Source: Dehalococcoidia bacterium
Lineage (GTDB): Bacteria; Chloroflexota; Dehalococcoidia; Lucifugimonadales; Lucifugimonadaceae
Direction of reading: 5' to 3'
Length of the DNA stretch: 64,000 nt
Assembly (NCBI GenBank): GCA_012959765.1
Contig: DUCO01000040.1
Location: 1-64,000 of the forward strand
Positions 33,278 to 41,155 of this stretch are shown here, piece by piece (positions within the stretch are counted from its first letter, which is position 1; each line of letters begins with the position of its first letter). Made by a program: the position numbers and the translations under genes. The notes beneath the pieces were generated by a model. It saw only the letters and a program-made list of their open reading frames with translations, was not told where the DNA came from and searched no databases.

Positions 33278-34438
33278 ATGGCGCAAGTACAGAACAAAAA
33301 GAAACGGGCGGTTGTGGCGATGAGCGGCGGGGTCGACTCATCGGTCGCCGCTGCCCTACTGGCACGTGATGGCTACGACGTTGTGGGTGTCACAATGCGT
33401 CTTTTCAGCGCGCCGAACGAACAGATTGCCAAGCTGAACAAGTCGTGCTGCTCGTTAGAAGACGTTGAAGACGCACGAGCTGTTTGCCGCAAGATTGGCG
33501 CCAAGCACTATTTCCTGAACTTCGAAGAAGACTTCCAGAAGCATGTTGTTGACTACTTCGTTAGCGAATACGAACGCGGTCGCACTCCCCACCCCTGCCT
33601 TGCATGTAACGATCGCCTGAAGTTCAATTTCCTGTTCAAGCGAGCCGAGTTGATGGACGCCGATGTAATCGCCACAGGCCACTACGGGCGAATTCGTGAG
33701 CACGACGGCGAGTACCAGCTGCTGGCTGGCATCGATTCGATGAAGGATCAGTCGTATGTGCTTTACACCTTGAGGCAGGATCAGCTTGCGAAGCTCTCTC
33801 TGCCGATCGGTGACTACTCGAAGAGCGAGATCAGGGAAGTTGCCAGGGAACTCGGACTTTCTATTGCAGACAAGCCCGATTCTCAGGATATTTGCTTTAT
33901 TCCCGATGGCGACTACAACCGGTTCATCGAGCCGCGATTGAAGCGAAAGTTGTCGGGCGAAATTGTCGATGCTGAAGGAAAGGTTCTCGGCCAGCACGAT
34001 GGGATTCACGGATTTACGATCGGTCAGCGCAAGCGCATTCCGGCCGTGAACAACACTAAGCGCCCGCTGTACGTGAGCGACATCAACGCTGATTCGGGAC
34101 GCGTTACGGTGGGTCCTGCCGAAAATCTTATGAAGACTCGGCTTTACGCTTCGGGTATGAACTGGATTTCCGGTGTTGCGCCTGTCGATCCGATCCAGGT
34201 TTCGGCACGAATCAGGTACAACGGAGGAAACTCTCCAGCCACCGTTCGTGCGCTTGAGCCTAAAAATGGGGCAGAAATCGAGTTCGACCAGCCGGTGCGT
34301 GCGATCACACCCGGTCAGGCGGTTGTGTTCTACAACGATGACGTTGTCATTGGGGGCGGTTTAATCGAAACATCGCTTCCCGAGCCCACGACTCCCAAGT
34401 CTCAAGACTTCGCTGGCTCATCGGTCATCTCGGTCTAA
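33278..34438 (+). CDS. mnmA: tRNA-specific 2-thiouridylase MnmA
   Basis: 386 residues. The PP-loop is VVAMSGGVDSSVAAALL. The first catalytic Cys lies in RTPHPCLACNDRLKF and the second in KPDSQDICFIPDGDY; GHYGRI and GFTIGQRKRI follow, with a C-terminal beta-barrel. It makes s2U34 in Lys, Glu and Gln tRNAs using sulfur relayed from a cysteine desulfurase (one is encoded at 45000-46208). Residues 1-12 (QNKKKR) are a charged extension before the PP-loop strand. Confidence 0.97.
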   Translation: MAQVQNKKKRAVVAMSGGVDSSVAAALLARDGYDVVGVTMRLFSAPNEQIAKLNKSCCSLEDVEDARAVCRKIGAKHYFLNFEEDFQKHVVDYFVSEYERGRTPHPCLACNDRLKFNFLFKRAELMDADVIATGHYGRIREHDGEYQLLAGIDSMKDQSYVLYTLRQDQLAKLSLPIGDYSKSEIREVARELGLSIADKPDSQDICFIPDGDYNRFIEPRLKRKLSGEIVDAEGKVLGQHDGIHGFTIGQRKRIPAVNNTKRPLYVSDINADSGRVTVGPAENLMKTRLYASGMNWISGVAPVDPIQVSARIRYNGGNSPATVRALEPKNGAEIEFDQPVRAITPGQAVVFYNDDVVIGGGLIETSLPEPTTPKSQDFAGSSVISV

Positions 34439-34534
34439 CTTTTCCCACGGTAGCTATATGCTTCGGATTCCGACGCGCGTCGTCCTTTCGAAATTGACAT
34501 GGCGCTTCTCGCTGTGCCGTTCACCCGTTAGCTT

Positions 34535-35191
34535 TTGTGGATTCAGTTATTGTCCAAAACCACCAGATCGCTTCCTGACTTCTCGATCGAAACCGAAATA
34601 TCAAACGGGTCGGCACTGCTGGTGGCAGGCGTTGACGAGGTTGGGCGTGGAACGCTCGCAGGCCCAGTGGTGGCTGCGGCCGCAATTCTGCCTGGGCCGG
34701 TGCCTGCGGAGTACGAAAAAATCGTTAATGACAGCAAATTGCTTTCGGCTGCCCAAAGACAGCGGGCCTGTGATTGGCTTGTCGATTGGTGTGTGAGCTA
34801 CGGGGTTGGCGCTTGCACGGCCGACGAGATCGATGCAATGGGAATTGTTCCCGCTACCCGCCTTGCTATGTCACGGGCGGTTGCGGAGCTCGATCCTCAG
34901 CCTGACCATCTTTTAATCGACGCGGTAGAGCTGGCCGGGGTGGATATTCCGCAGACGTCGATCATCCGAGCCGATTCAACAAGCCAGAGCGCGGCCGCGG
35001 CGTCGATTATTGCGAAGGTCACGCGGGATAAGTTGATGGCGAACATCTTTGAGTCGGAGTATCCGGGTTACGGTTTCGCGTCGCACAAGGGTTATGGAAC
35101 CGCTTTTCATTTGTCAGCGTTGGAAAAATTGGGCGTTTCACCGATCCACAGATGCAGCTTCAAGCCCGTAAAGGACATATTGGGGCGTTAG
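34535..35191 (+). CDS. rnhB: Ribonuclease HII
   Basis: 218 residues at most. VAGVDEVGRGTLAGPVVAAA carries the first Asp and Glu of the active site, followed by NDSKLLSAAQR, LLIDAVEL (third Asp), SIIRADSTSQSAAAASIIAKVTRD and HKGYGT. It removes RNA from RNA-DNA hybrids and single ribonucleotides. The beginning is uncertain: TTG 34535, a later TTG (LSKTTR) or a further internal codon could be used. It is followed 66 nt later by the YraN-family gene, a common pairing. Confidence 0.96.
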   Translation: MWIQLLSKTTRSLPDFSIETEISNGSALLVAGVDEVGRGTLAGPVVAAAAILPGPVPAEYEKIVNDSKLLSAAQRQRACDWLVDWCVSYGVGACTADEIDAMGIVPATRLAMSRAVAELDPQPDHLLIDAVELAGVDIPQTSIIRADSTSQSAAAASIIAKVTRDKLMANIFESEYPGYGFASHKGYGTAFHLSALEKLGVSPIHRCSFKPVKDILGR

Positions 35192-35256
35192 TACATCTCA
35201 AGAGCCTCTGCGTTTGATTTGAGTATGATCTTTTTAGTGCGACAGATTGGTGAAAT

Positions 35257-35652
35257 GTGGAATCTTCGAGCGGGAAACTGAATTTACCGCCCGGAACTGG
35301 ACGTGCTGGGGAAGCTGTTGTGCGGTCGTATGTAGTCGAAATATTGGGCTACGAAATTACGGACACCAATTTTCGCAACCGTGAAGGCGAGATCAACATA
35401 GTTGATCGCGATGACGGGATGATCATCTTTATTGAGGTCAAAACCCGGACGAATCAGAAGTTCGGTGCCGCGATCGAACAGATCTCTAGCAGCAAGGCTC
35501 AACGTCTTCAGGCAACTGCCCAGCGATATTTATCCCAAAACGATCTCGAAAACGCTGAATGCCGAATCGATTTGCTGAGTATTGAGATGGATCGACGAGG
35601 CCGCGTATCAAACGTGGAACACGTTCAATACGCGATCGAAGACCAAGAGTAG
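35257..35652 (+). CDS. YraN/UPF0102-family nuclease-like protein
   Basis: 131 residues. GRAGEAVVRSYV, GYEITDTNFRNREGEINIVDRDD and IIFIEVKTRTNQKFGAA match the UPF0102 family, which has an endonuclease-like fold near Holliday-junction resolvases. The usual EIDIV has Asn instead of Asp (EINIV). GTG start. Role not established, but its neighbourhood with rnhB is conserved in many bacteria, so it is probably cotranscribed with it. Confidence 0.9.
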   Translation: MESSSGKLNLPPGTGRAGEAVVRSYVVEILGYEITDTNFRNREGEINIVDRDDGMIIFIEVKTRTNQKFGAAIEQISSSKAQRLQATAQRYLSQNDLENAECRIDLLSIEMDRRGRVSNVEHVQYAIEDQE

Positions 35653-35676
35653 TATCCCGTAGACTCTACTGTCCTC

Positions 35677-36621
35677 TTAGAAGATTGCGATCGGGTTCAC
35701 TGGAGAACCCGTAACCGTTGGGAGCTTCAACGGGAGTATCGAGATCATGAACTCCCACTTCCCACGCTGCTTACAGGCCTCTGCAAGGTCGTCCAGCCAG
35801 GCGTTATCGAGGATCCACAGTCCTAATCCCACTATCCCCACTTGGTGAACAGGGTTTGAGAAGCGTTCGTATGGGTTTGGCCCGACGTCATTCCCTGTAT
35901 CGGAGCCCATTACTGCCACTCCCCTGTCGTGAAGGAACGGCAGTATTTCCGGCGAGGGACCTGAAGACCCACCAACGTTCACGTCAACAGGCCCTGAGAT
36001 CGCCCGTTGACCCAGTTGCCCCGTTCTGAGCAGTAGAACGTCACCCTGCTCTACACGAACGCCGTGTTCACGTTCCGCGGCCTCTATATCGGCGACACCA
36101 ACTCCATCTCCACGCTCGATGTAATCGACACCTCTCAGTAACGGGGCATCGACAAGAACACCTTTGGTCACGATTCCACCAGAGGCAGCCATCACGTCGA
36201 ACTCAGTTGCACCGTCCTGAGTGGACACAACGCTCGAAGGCCGCCCGTTGTACGTTTGGCCATCCCAGAAGAAGTGGGCGAGGCTGTCGATATGGGTCAC
36301 AGTGTGACCGTGAAAGATCAGTCCAAAGTAGTCCATTGCAACCTGTCGATCGCCAGTTTCGCCTTTTCTATAAGTATCACCGGCAGAAACCATGAAGTGC
36401 TGGGGAGGGCGAGGCACATCGACAGATGCTGAGAACTCCACCGGCTGTGCGCAGCTCATCGTGACGCCTTCTGAAACCAAACTGAGCGCCTGGAGTGTTT
36501 TTTCGGCCGAAAGATGGTTCAGTGTGCCTTTCTGATCGTCCTTTCCCCAACGTCCCCAGTTGTTGAGATCAGATTGCATCCAGTTCAGGAGATCGTCCTG
36601 AGAAGGCCATACAACGGTCAT
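35677..36621 (-). CDS. Cyclase-family (kynurenine-formamidase-like) metal hydrolase, second copy
   Basis: 314 residues, paralogue of the protein at 26965-27882. Shared features: N-terminal LNNWGRWGKDDQKGTLNHLS, the metal block FHGHTVTHIDSLAHFFWDG (HxxTHxDxxxH), GVLVDAPLLRGVDYIERG and the C-terminus LPLKLPTVTGSPVNPIAIF. Probably a Zn or Mn hydrolase of amides or lactones; substrate unknown. Convergent with yraN, 24 nt apart. Confidence 0.88.
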   Translation of the reverse strand: MTVVWPSQDDLLNWMQSDLNNWGRWGKDDQKGTLNHLSAEKTLQALSLVSEGVTMSCAQPVEFSASVDVPRPPQHFMVSAGDTYRKGETGDRQVAMDYFGLIFHGHTVTHIDSLAHFFWDGQTYNGRPSSVVSTQDGATEFDVMAASGGIVTKGVLVDAPLLRGVDYIERGDGVGVADIEAAEREHGVRVEQGDVLLLRTGQLGQRAISGPVDVNVGGSSGPSPEILPFLHDRGVAVMGSDTGNDVGPNPYERFSNPVHQVGIVGLGLWILDNAWLDDLAEACKQRGKWEFMISILPLKLPTVTGSPVNPIAIF

Positions 36622-37406
36622 TTATCCAACACTCCATTACGTTTACAAATGCGTTTTTACTAATTGGCACCCAAACAAAGATCGCCGAAGCTTATAGGAA
36701 ACATCAATCGAGCGGATGTGAGTGCAAAAACTCGCCGCCAGGAAAGCCGGGAAGTCGAAGTTGAACTGTAGCTGTGATCGCGTCACAAGAACGTACTCGA
36801 CATCATCCAGTACAGTCGAGACAACTGGATTCTGTGGAAGCGATCCATATTCGTATTGAGTGAACCCGAAAGTCGACCGACAGATAATTGGAACTTCACA
36901 CGCTCTTCTTACCGAAGCCGAAGAATCCGAAGATTTCGGAGCTGAGTACCTGGCATCCGGACCATCCCCTAGACCACCAAGTCTGATACGCGATCGACTG
37001 GGCGCGAGACTCTCCAAGCGATAGTATTTCAGCTGCCACCGATCGCTTACCCATCTCGCGATATACCGGGTAGTTCCCTCATTCCCTCAGCAGGTCTATC
37101 TCGAGAGGCCTGATGGCTATCTTAGATATCTTGGTACTGCGACCAACACGCTAACGAGTACACTGGAGCGTAGCTGGATTGCTGTAAAACCACTGGTTTC
37201 AATTAACGGAATACGTAGCTCAGTTCGTTGACTGACATATTTGGCGATGCTAGCGTTCATTGGTCAACCTTAAGTTGGGGGCACCGAATTGAGCCCGATA
37301 CTCGGAAATGATCGGTGGTCTGATATTCCAACTTCTAAAACAGACCTTCCCATGGCGCCAATAGAAATGGCGGCTGCATGTGGAAGGTTTTTCGCGGAGA
37401 TATCTA
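36622..37406. other. Gene-poor region upstream of hppA
   Basis: About 785 nt with no recognised gene. The only long frame is the minus-strand ORF 36643-37017 (separate entry). The last 150 nt should hold the hppA promoter; TTGACT at 37228 with TAGCGT 17 nt later is a poor candidate and is not claimed. Confidence 0.5.
36643..37017 (-). CDS. Hypothetical ORF of unknown function, may be non-coding
   Basis: 124 residues from a TTG start, not recognised. It has no membrane segment or known motif, and its composition (Ser/Arg-rich N-terminal third) is unlike the neighbouring genes. The middle (EVPIICRSTFGFTQYEYGSL) and end look more protein-like. It lies 21 nt upstream of the cyclase gene on the same strand, so an upstream cotranscribed gene or a decayed one is possible. 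Confidence 0.2.
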   Translation of the reverse strand: MESLAPSRSRIRLGGLGDGPDARYSAPKSSDSSASVRRACEVPIICRSTFGFTQYEYGSLPQNPVVSTVLDDVEYVLVTRSQLQFNFDFPAFLAASFCTHIRSIDVSYKLRRSLFGCQLVKTHL

Positions 37407-39506
37407 ATGGATTCGATCTTGCTTGCAATTGCAGCGGGAGCCGTTGGTCTGGTGACCGCTGGCCTGCTAGCTATGCGGGTACTAAAACAGCCTCAAGGCA
37501 ATGAAGAAGTCCGAGAGATTGGTCAACTTATTCAGGAAGGATCAGCAGCATTCCTCAAAAAGGAATACTCGATCCTCGCTGTATTCGTTCTGATCATATT
37601 TGTAATCCTGACCCTGTTCATCGATTACAACATTCTCGACAACGCCACGATTACCGAACTCGGTTCTGGTGGTGCAATCACTGCCGACGGCCCATGGACC
37701 GCCATCGCCTACATTTTTGGCGCAATCGGTTCTGCTCTCGCTGGATTTATCGGCATGAGCATCGCGGTACGAGGTAACACTCGAACGGCGACAGCAGCAC
37801 AGACCGGACTCAACAAAGCACTTCAGGTTGCGTTCCGCACCGGTGCAGTAATGGGTCTGACAGTAGTCGGCATTGGCATCATCGGTGTATCTGCACTCTG
37901 GATCATCTTTGAAAACCCGAATGTCATCGCTGGCTTCGGTTTCGGTGCATCGTCAATCGCACTGTTTGCTCGTGTTGGTGGCGGAATCTACACGAAGGCT
38001 GCCGACGTTGGAGCCGACCTTGTGGGTAAGGTCGAGGCTGGTCTTGATGAAGACGACCCACGCAACCCTGCTGTGATCGCCGATAACGTTGGTGACAACG
38101 TTGGTGACGTAGCCGGCATGGGTGCCGACCTGTTCGAGTCTTACGTTGGATCGATCATCGCAACGATTTCGCTGGCATTCTTCGCTGTGACCGCCAGCGG
38201 CGTCACCGCGATCCCGTTCGATGTCGACGCCGAGAAGGCTGTTCTGCCTCTCGTTATCGCCGGCATCGGCATCATCGCTTCCGTACTTGGAATGTTCCTT
38301 GTACGAACTGGCGACAATGCCGATATGGGCAAACTGCTCTGGACACTCCGTTACGGAATCTTCAGTGCCGGTGCTCTTTCTCTGATTGGTACCGCTGTGT
38401 ACATCAGTTCCTCCGACACCCTGAGCATGGACCTATTCTGGGTCGTCGTTGTGGGTATCGTCGTTGGACAGGTGATCGGCACTTCGACCGAATGGTTTAC
38501 TTCTTACGAAGGTCTGAAGATCTTCGGCAAAGAGTTCAACCCGGTGAGGTGGATTGCTTCGCAGTCGGAAACGGGTCACCCTTCCGTGATCATCGCTGGC
38601 CTGGCGATTGGTCTCTACAGCACGGTTATCCCGGCGCTTGCGATCGTCGTAGGTATCTACTTCGCTAACGAACTCGCAGGCCTCTACGGCATCGGCCTCG
38701 CCGCTGTCGGAATGCTGTCGACACTTGGTATCACGCTCGCAACCGACGCTTACGGCCCTGTTGCCGATAACGCTGGTGGTATCGCAGAGCAGGCTCACCT
38801 TGATCCTGAGGTACGTAAGCGCACTGATGCTCTCGACGCCCTCGGTAACACCACTGCCGCTACAGGCAAGGGATTCGCCATCGGATCGGCTGTGCTCACC
38901 GCTCTGGCGCTTCTAGTGGCGTATGCGTTCGTAACTGGCATCGATTCACTCGACCTGCTAGAGCCGAAGGTTCTGATGGGAACGATCATTGGTGGTCTTC
39001 TCCCCTTCCTGTTCTCAGGTCTCACGATGCAGGCCGTTGGTACGGCAGCTGGTGAGATGATCGAAGAGGTCCGACGTCAGTTCAGAGAGATCCCCGGACT
39101 GCGTGAAGGCCTGCCTGGCGTAAAGCCAGACGCTGCCCGAGCTGTTGCAATCAGCACAGAGGGTTCGCTGAAGGCAATGATTGTTCCTGGAATGATCGCA
39201 ATCGTCGCTCCGATCGTTGTCGGCGGATTCATGGGTGCAGAGGCATTGGGCGGCATGCTTGCCGGCTCGATCGTTTCTGGATTCCTGCTTGCGATCTTCA
39301 TGGCAAACGCTGGTGGAGCATGGGACAACGCAAAGAAGTACGTTGAGCTTGGCAACTTCGGCGGCAAGGGTTCAGACTCCCACGCTGCAGCTGTTACTGG
39401 TGACACGGTTGGTGACCCCTTCAAGGACACCTCGGGTCCCGCGATCAACATTCTGCTGAAGCTCATGGCGATTGTTTCGCTGATCTTCGGTCCTCTGTTC
39501 ATCTAG
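37407..39506 (+). CDS. hppA: Membrane-bound K+-dependent-type pyrophosphatase (H+ or Na+ pumping)
   Basis: 699 residues with about 16 membrane helices. Substrate-binding motifs: GGGIYTKAADVGADLVGKVE, DDPRNPAVIADNVGDNVGD and, near the end, GDTVGDPFKDTSGPAIN. The determinant GNTTAATGKG has Ala and Gly at the positions (460/463 in the usual numbering) that mark K+-dependent enzymes; K+-independent ones have Lys and Thr. It hydrolyses PPi and pumps H+ or Na+ across the membrane; which ion cannot be fixed by eye. ATG 37407 (MDSILL) is preferred to the track's 37380 as it begins the first helix. A strong terminator follows. Confidence 0.97.
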   Translation: MDSILLAIAAGAVGLVTAGLLAMRVLKQPQGNEEVREIGQLIQEGSAAFLKKEYSILAVFVLIIFVILTLFIDYNILDNATITELGSGGAITADGPWTAIAYIFGAIGSALAGFIGMSIAVRGNTRTATAAQTGLNKALQVAFRTGAVMGLTVVGIGIIGVSALWIIFENPNVIAGFGFGASSIALFARVGGGIYTKAADVGADLVGKVEAGLDEDDPRNPAVIADNVGDNVGDVAGMGADLFESYVGSIIATISLAFFAVTASGVTAIPFDVDAEKAVLPLVIAGIGIIASVLGMFLVRTGDNADMGKLLWTLRYGIFSAGALSLIGTAVYISSSDTLSMDLFWVVVVGIVVGQVIGTSTEWFTSYEGLKIFGKEFNPVRWIASQSETGHPSVIIAGLAIGLYSTVIPALAIVVGIYFANELAGLYGIGLAAVGMLSTLGITLATDAYGPVADNAGGIAEQAHLDPEVRKRTDALDALGNTTAATGKGFAIGSAVLTALALLVAYAFVTGIDSLDLLEPKVLMGTIIGGLLPFLFSGLTMQAVGTAAGEMIEEVRRQFREIPGLREGLPGVKPDAARAVAISTEGSLKAMIVPGMIAIVAPIVVGGFMGAEALGGMLAGSIVSGFLLAIFMANAGGAWDNAKKYVELGNFGGKGSDSHAAAVTGDTVGDPFKDTSGPAINILLKLMAIVSLIFGPLFI

Positions 39507-39556
39507 ACGAGCGTTTAGTCGACGTTCACTCAGTTGAACTGAAAAAAGTTCGATAA

Positions 39557-39591
39557 AAAAGCGCCCTGGTCGTAATGGCCCGGGCGCTTTT
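39557..39591 (+). terminator. Rho-independent terminator of hppA
   Basis: AAAAGCGCCC pairs with GGGCGCTTTT (10 bp) around 15 nt, with A-rich and T-rich flanks. It is 50 nt after the hppA stop and lies between convergent genes, so it may serve both. Confidence 0.88.
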
Positions 39592-39624
39592 GCGTTCTGG
39601 AATATTTGGATCGACAGTAGGCAA

Positions 39625-40248
39625 CTACCGAACGAACCTGTTGTTGGCTTTTTCGTGAGCAATCGTGGTTGAGGCACCGTGGCCGGGAAGTACGATCGTG
39701 TCGTCATCGAGGTCGAAGAGGACGTTCTTGATGCTGGCGATTTCGAGTTGCTCGTCGCCGTCGGACAGGTCGAATCGCCCAATCGTCTCTCGGAACAGGG
39801 TGTCGCCAGTGAGAACGTGGCCATCGACGTGTAGAGATATGCTGCCACTTGTGTGACCAGGAGTTGCGAGTACTTTTATCTCAAACCCTTCTGCGTCGAT
39901 TACGTCGCCGTCATCGAGCAGCCGTGCGGGCACGGGCGGTTCCTGAAAGTCTCCAAGCATGCTCTTCAGCCACGAAAGCTGGTCTGCTGCCGACTGGGCG
40001 TCGGCAGTACCGATCATGAACTTGCTACCGTACTGCTCAACCAGAGGTGCAACAGCACCAGTGTGGTCGGCATGGGCGTGTGTCGAAATGATGCTTGTTG
40101 GAGAGAGGTTTCGCTCCCGAAGAAACTCGACGATTTTTAACTGTTCGCTGCCGGGATCTACGACTACACAGTTCGAATTTCCCGCTAGGTGAATCACATA
40201 GCAGCTGGTTGCGAGCACTCCAACCTGAACGACGTCGATCTGGACCAT
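39625..40248 (-). CDS. MBL-fold metallohydrolase (glyoxalase II-like)
   Basis: 207 residues. Metal motifs HAHADH (THxHxDH type), GHTSGS, TGDTLF and the late GHG are all in the glyoxalase II order. The size matches the YcbL/GloB2-like subgroup, which hydrolyses thioesters such as S-lactoylglutathione or related thiols. It follows the chimeric prepilin-peptidase fragment by 14 nt on the same strand. Confidence 0.92.
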   Translation of the reverse strand: MVQIDVVQVGVLATSCYVIHLAGNSNCVVVDPGSEQLKIVEFLRERNLSPTSIISTHAHADHTGAVAPLVEQYGSKFMIGTADAQSAADQLSWLKSMLGDFQEPPVPARLLDDGDVIDAEGFEIKVLATPGHTSGSISLHVDGHVLTGDTLFRETIGRFDLSDGDEQLEIASIKNVLFDLDDDTIVLPGHGASTTIAHEKANNRFVR

Positions 40249-40262
40249 TTACGAACGGCTTC

Positions 40263-40727
40263 CTAAAGCTGGGTCGATATCCAGTCGGCGATCTCGCGGA
40301 AATACAGAATTGAGATTATTCCGCCTGCAACCAGATAGGGACCATACGGTATCAACACTCGATTGAAGCCAAACAGTCTGGCGGCGTAGACGATTATCAC
40401 TACGAAACCACCAACCAGAACTCCAAGATACAGACCAAGCAATAGCGGGGCTAGTCCTAGAAAGGTTCCAAGTGCGGCCGAAAGCTTCACGTCGCCCCAG
40501 CCCATGATCGGCCGATTCAGACGATCGCCGATCCAGGCGAACGGGTAGAACACAGCGTATCCAACTGCAGCTCCTGCCAATCCCTCCCACCACTTGCTCT
40601 TGTAATTCCCGGGCTTGGGGTCTTTCCAGATCTCCAGCACCAGATCTATCGCCTGGCGAGTCATCTCACGATTCTCGCCACTGCGAGGATCGAAGCCGTG
40701 CTCGTTCAGATCACCGGGGAATCCCAC
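40263..40727 (-). pseudogene. Chimeric ORF: luciferase-like monooxygenase tail piece fused to prepilin peptidase C-terminus
   Basis: 154 residues. The first about 47 (FPGDLNEHGFDPRSGENREM, QAIDLVLEIWKDP) belong to a luciferase-like monooxygenase. From about nt 40586 on the text changes to an A24-type prepilin peptidase C-terminal half with membrane helices and the active-site MGWGDVKLSAALGTFLG. The first catalytic Asp and the N-terminal helices of the peptidase are missing, so it should be inactive. The full-length peptidase would process type IV pilins or archaellins; with the two archaellin remnants in this window it may be another relic of the same apparatus. Confidence 0.72.
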
Positions 40728-41048
40728 CCGAGCCGACTCCCCACATCAACCGACCTCGTGACATCTGATCGAGCTGGGCGATTCTGTGCGCAATCGAGAA
40801 CGGATCGTGATTGGGCATGCACGTAACGCCAGTGCCAAGACGAATCTGGGAAGTAACGCCAAGAGCCTAGGCAATCAGGAGATCGGGAGCGGGAATGTTC
40901 TCCCATTCCGCCGTGTAGTGCTCGCCGATCCACGCCTCGGAGTAGCCGAGTTGATCAAGATATATGAGTTGCTTGAGATCAGCTTCAAGCGTGTCGGCGA
41001 TATTGGCCCCGGCGGGTGCAGGGGCATTGTGAACAAACCGAGATCCAT
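40587..41048 (-). pseudogene. Luciferase-like (LLM-class) flavin monooxygenase, degraded
   Basis: From ATG 41048 the start MDLGLFTMPLHPPG is typical of the family. One base is missing in the G-run near 41007, after which ANIADTLEADLKQLIYLDQL and EAWIGEHYT follow. A TAG stands at 40867-40869 where a codon such as CAG is expected (DLLIA-stop-ALGVTSQIRLGTGV). A second frame change (one extra base near 40722) precedes GFPGDLNEHG. The 3' half is replaced by the prepilin peptidase piece. At least three inactivating changes are thus present, and the gene is dead. Confidence 0.8.
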
Positions 41049-41155
41049 TCCAGCCTCCGAGCAATTCACGAGAGTTCAATTTGAACCACATAGATGTTCG
41101 GGCATCCTACAACGGTTTGATCCGTAGCGAAGCCGCATTTGAGTCGAGCTACGGG

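Noticed and set aside
37228-37256. TTGACT and TAGCGT with 17-nt spacing as the hppA promoter
   Set aside because: The -10 match is only three of six bases, and the sigma-factor consensus of this organism is unknown.
7943-37285. Shared GGTGCCCCCA-type strings at 7943 and (inverted) 37275
   Set aside because: Only about ten bases are shared and the flanks diverge, so chance is likely.
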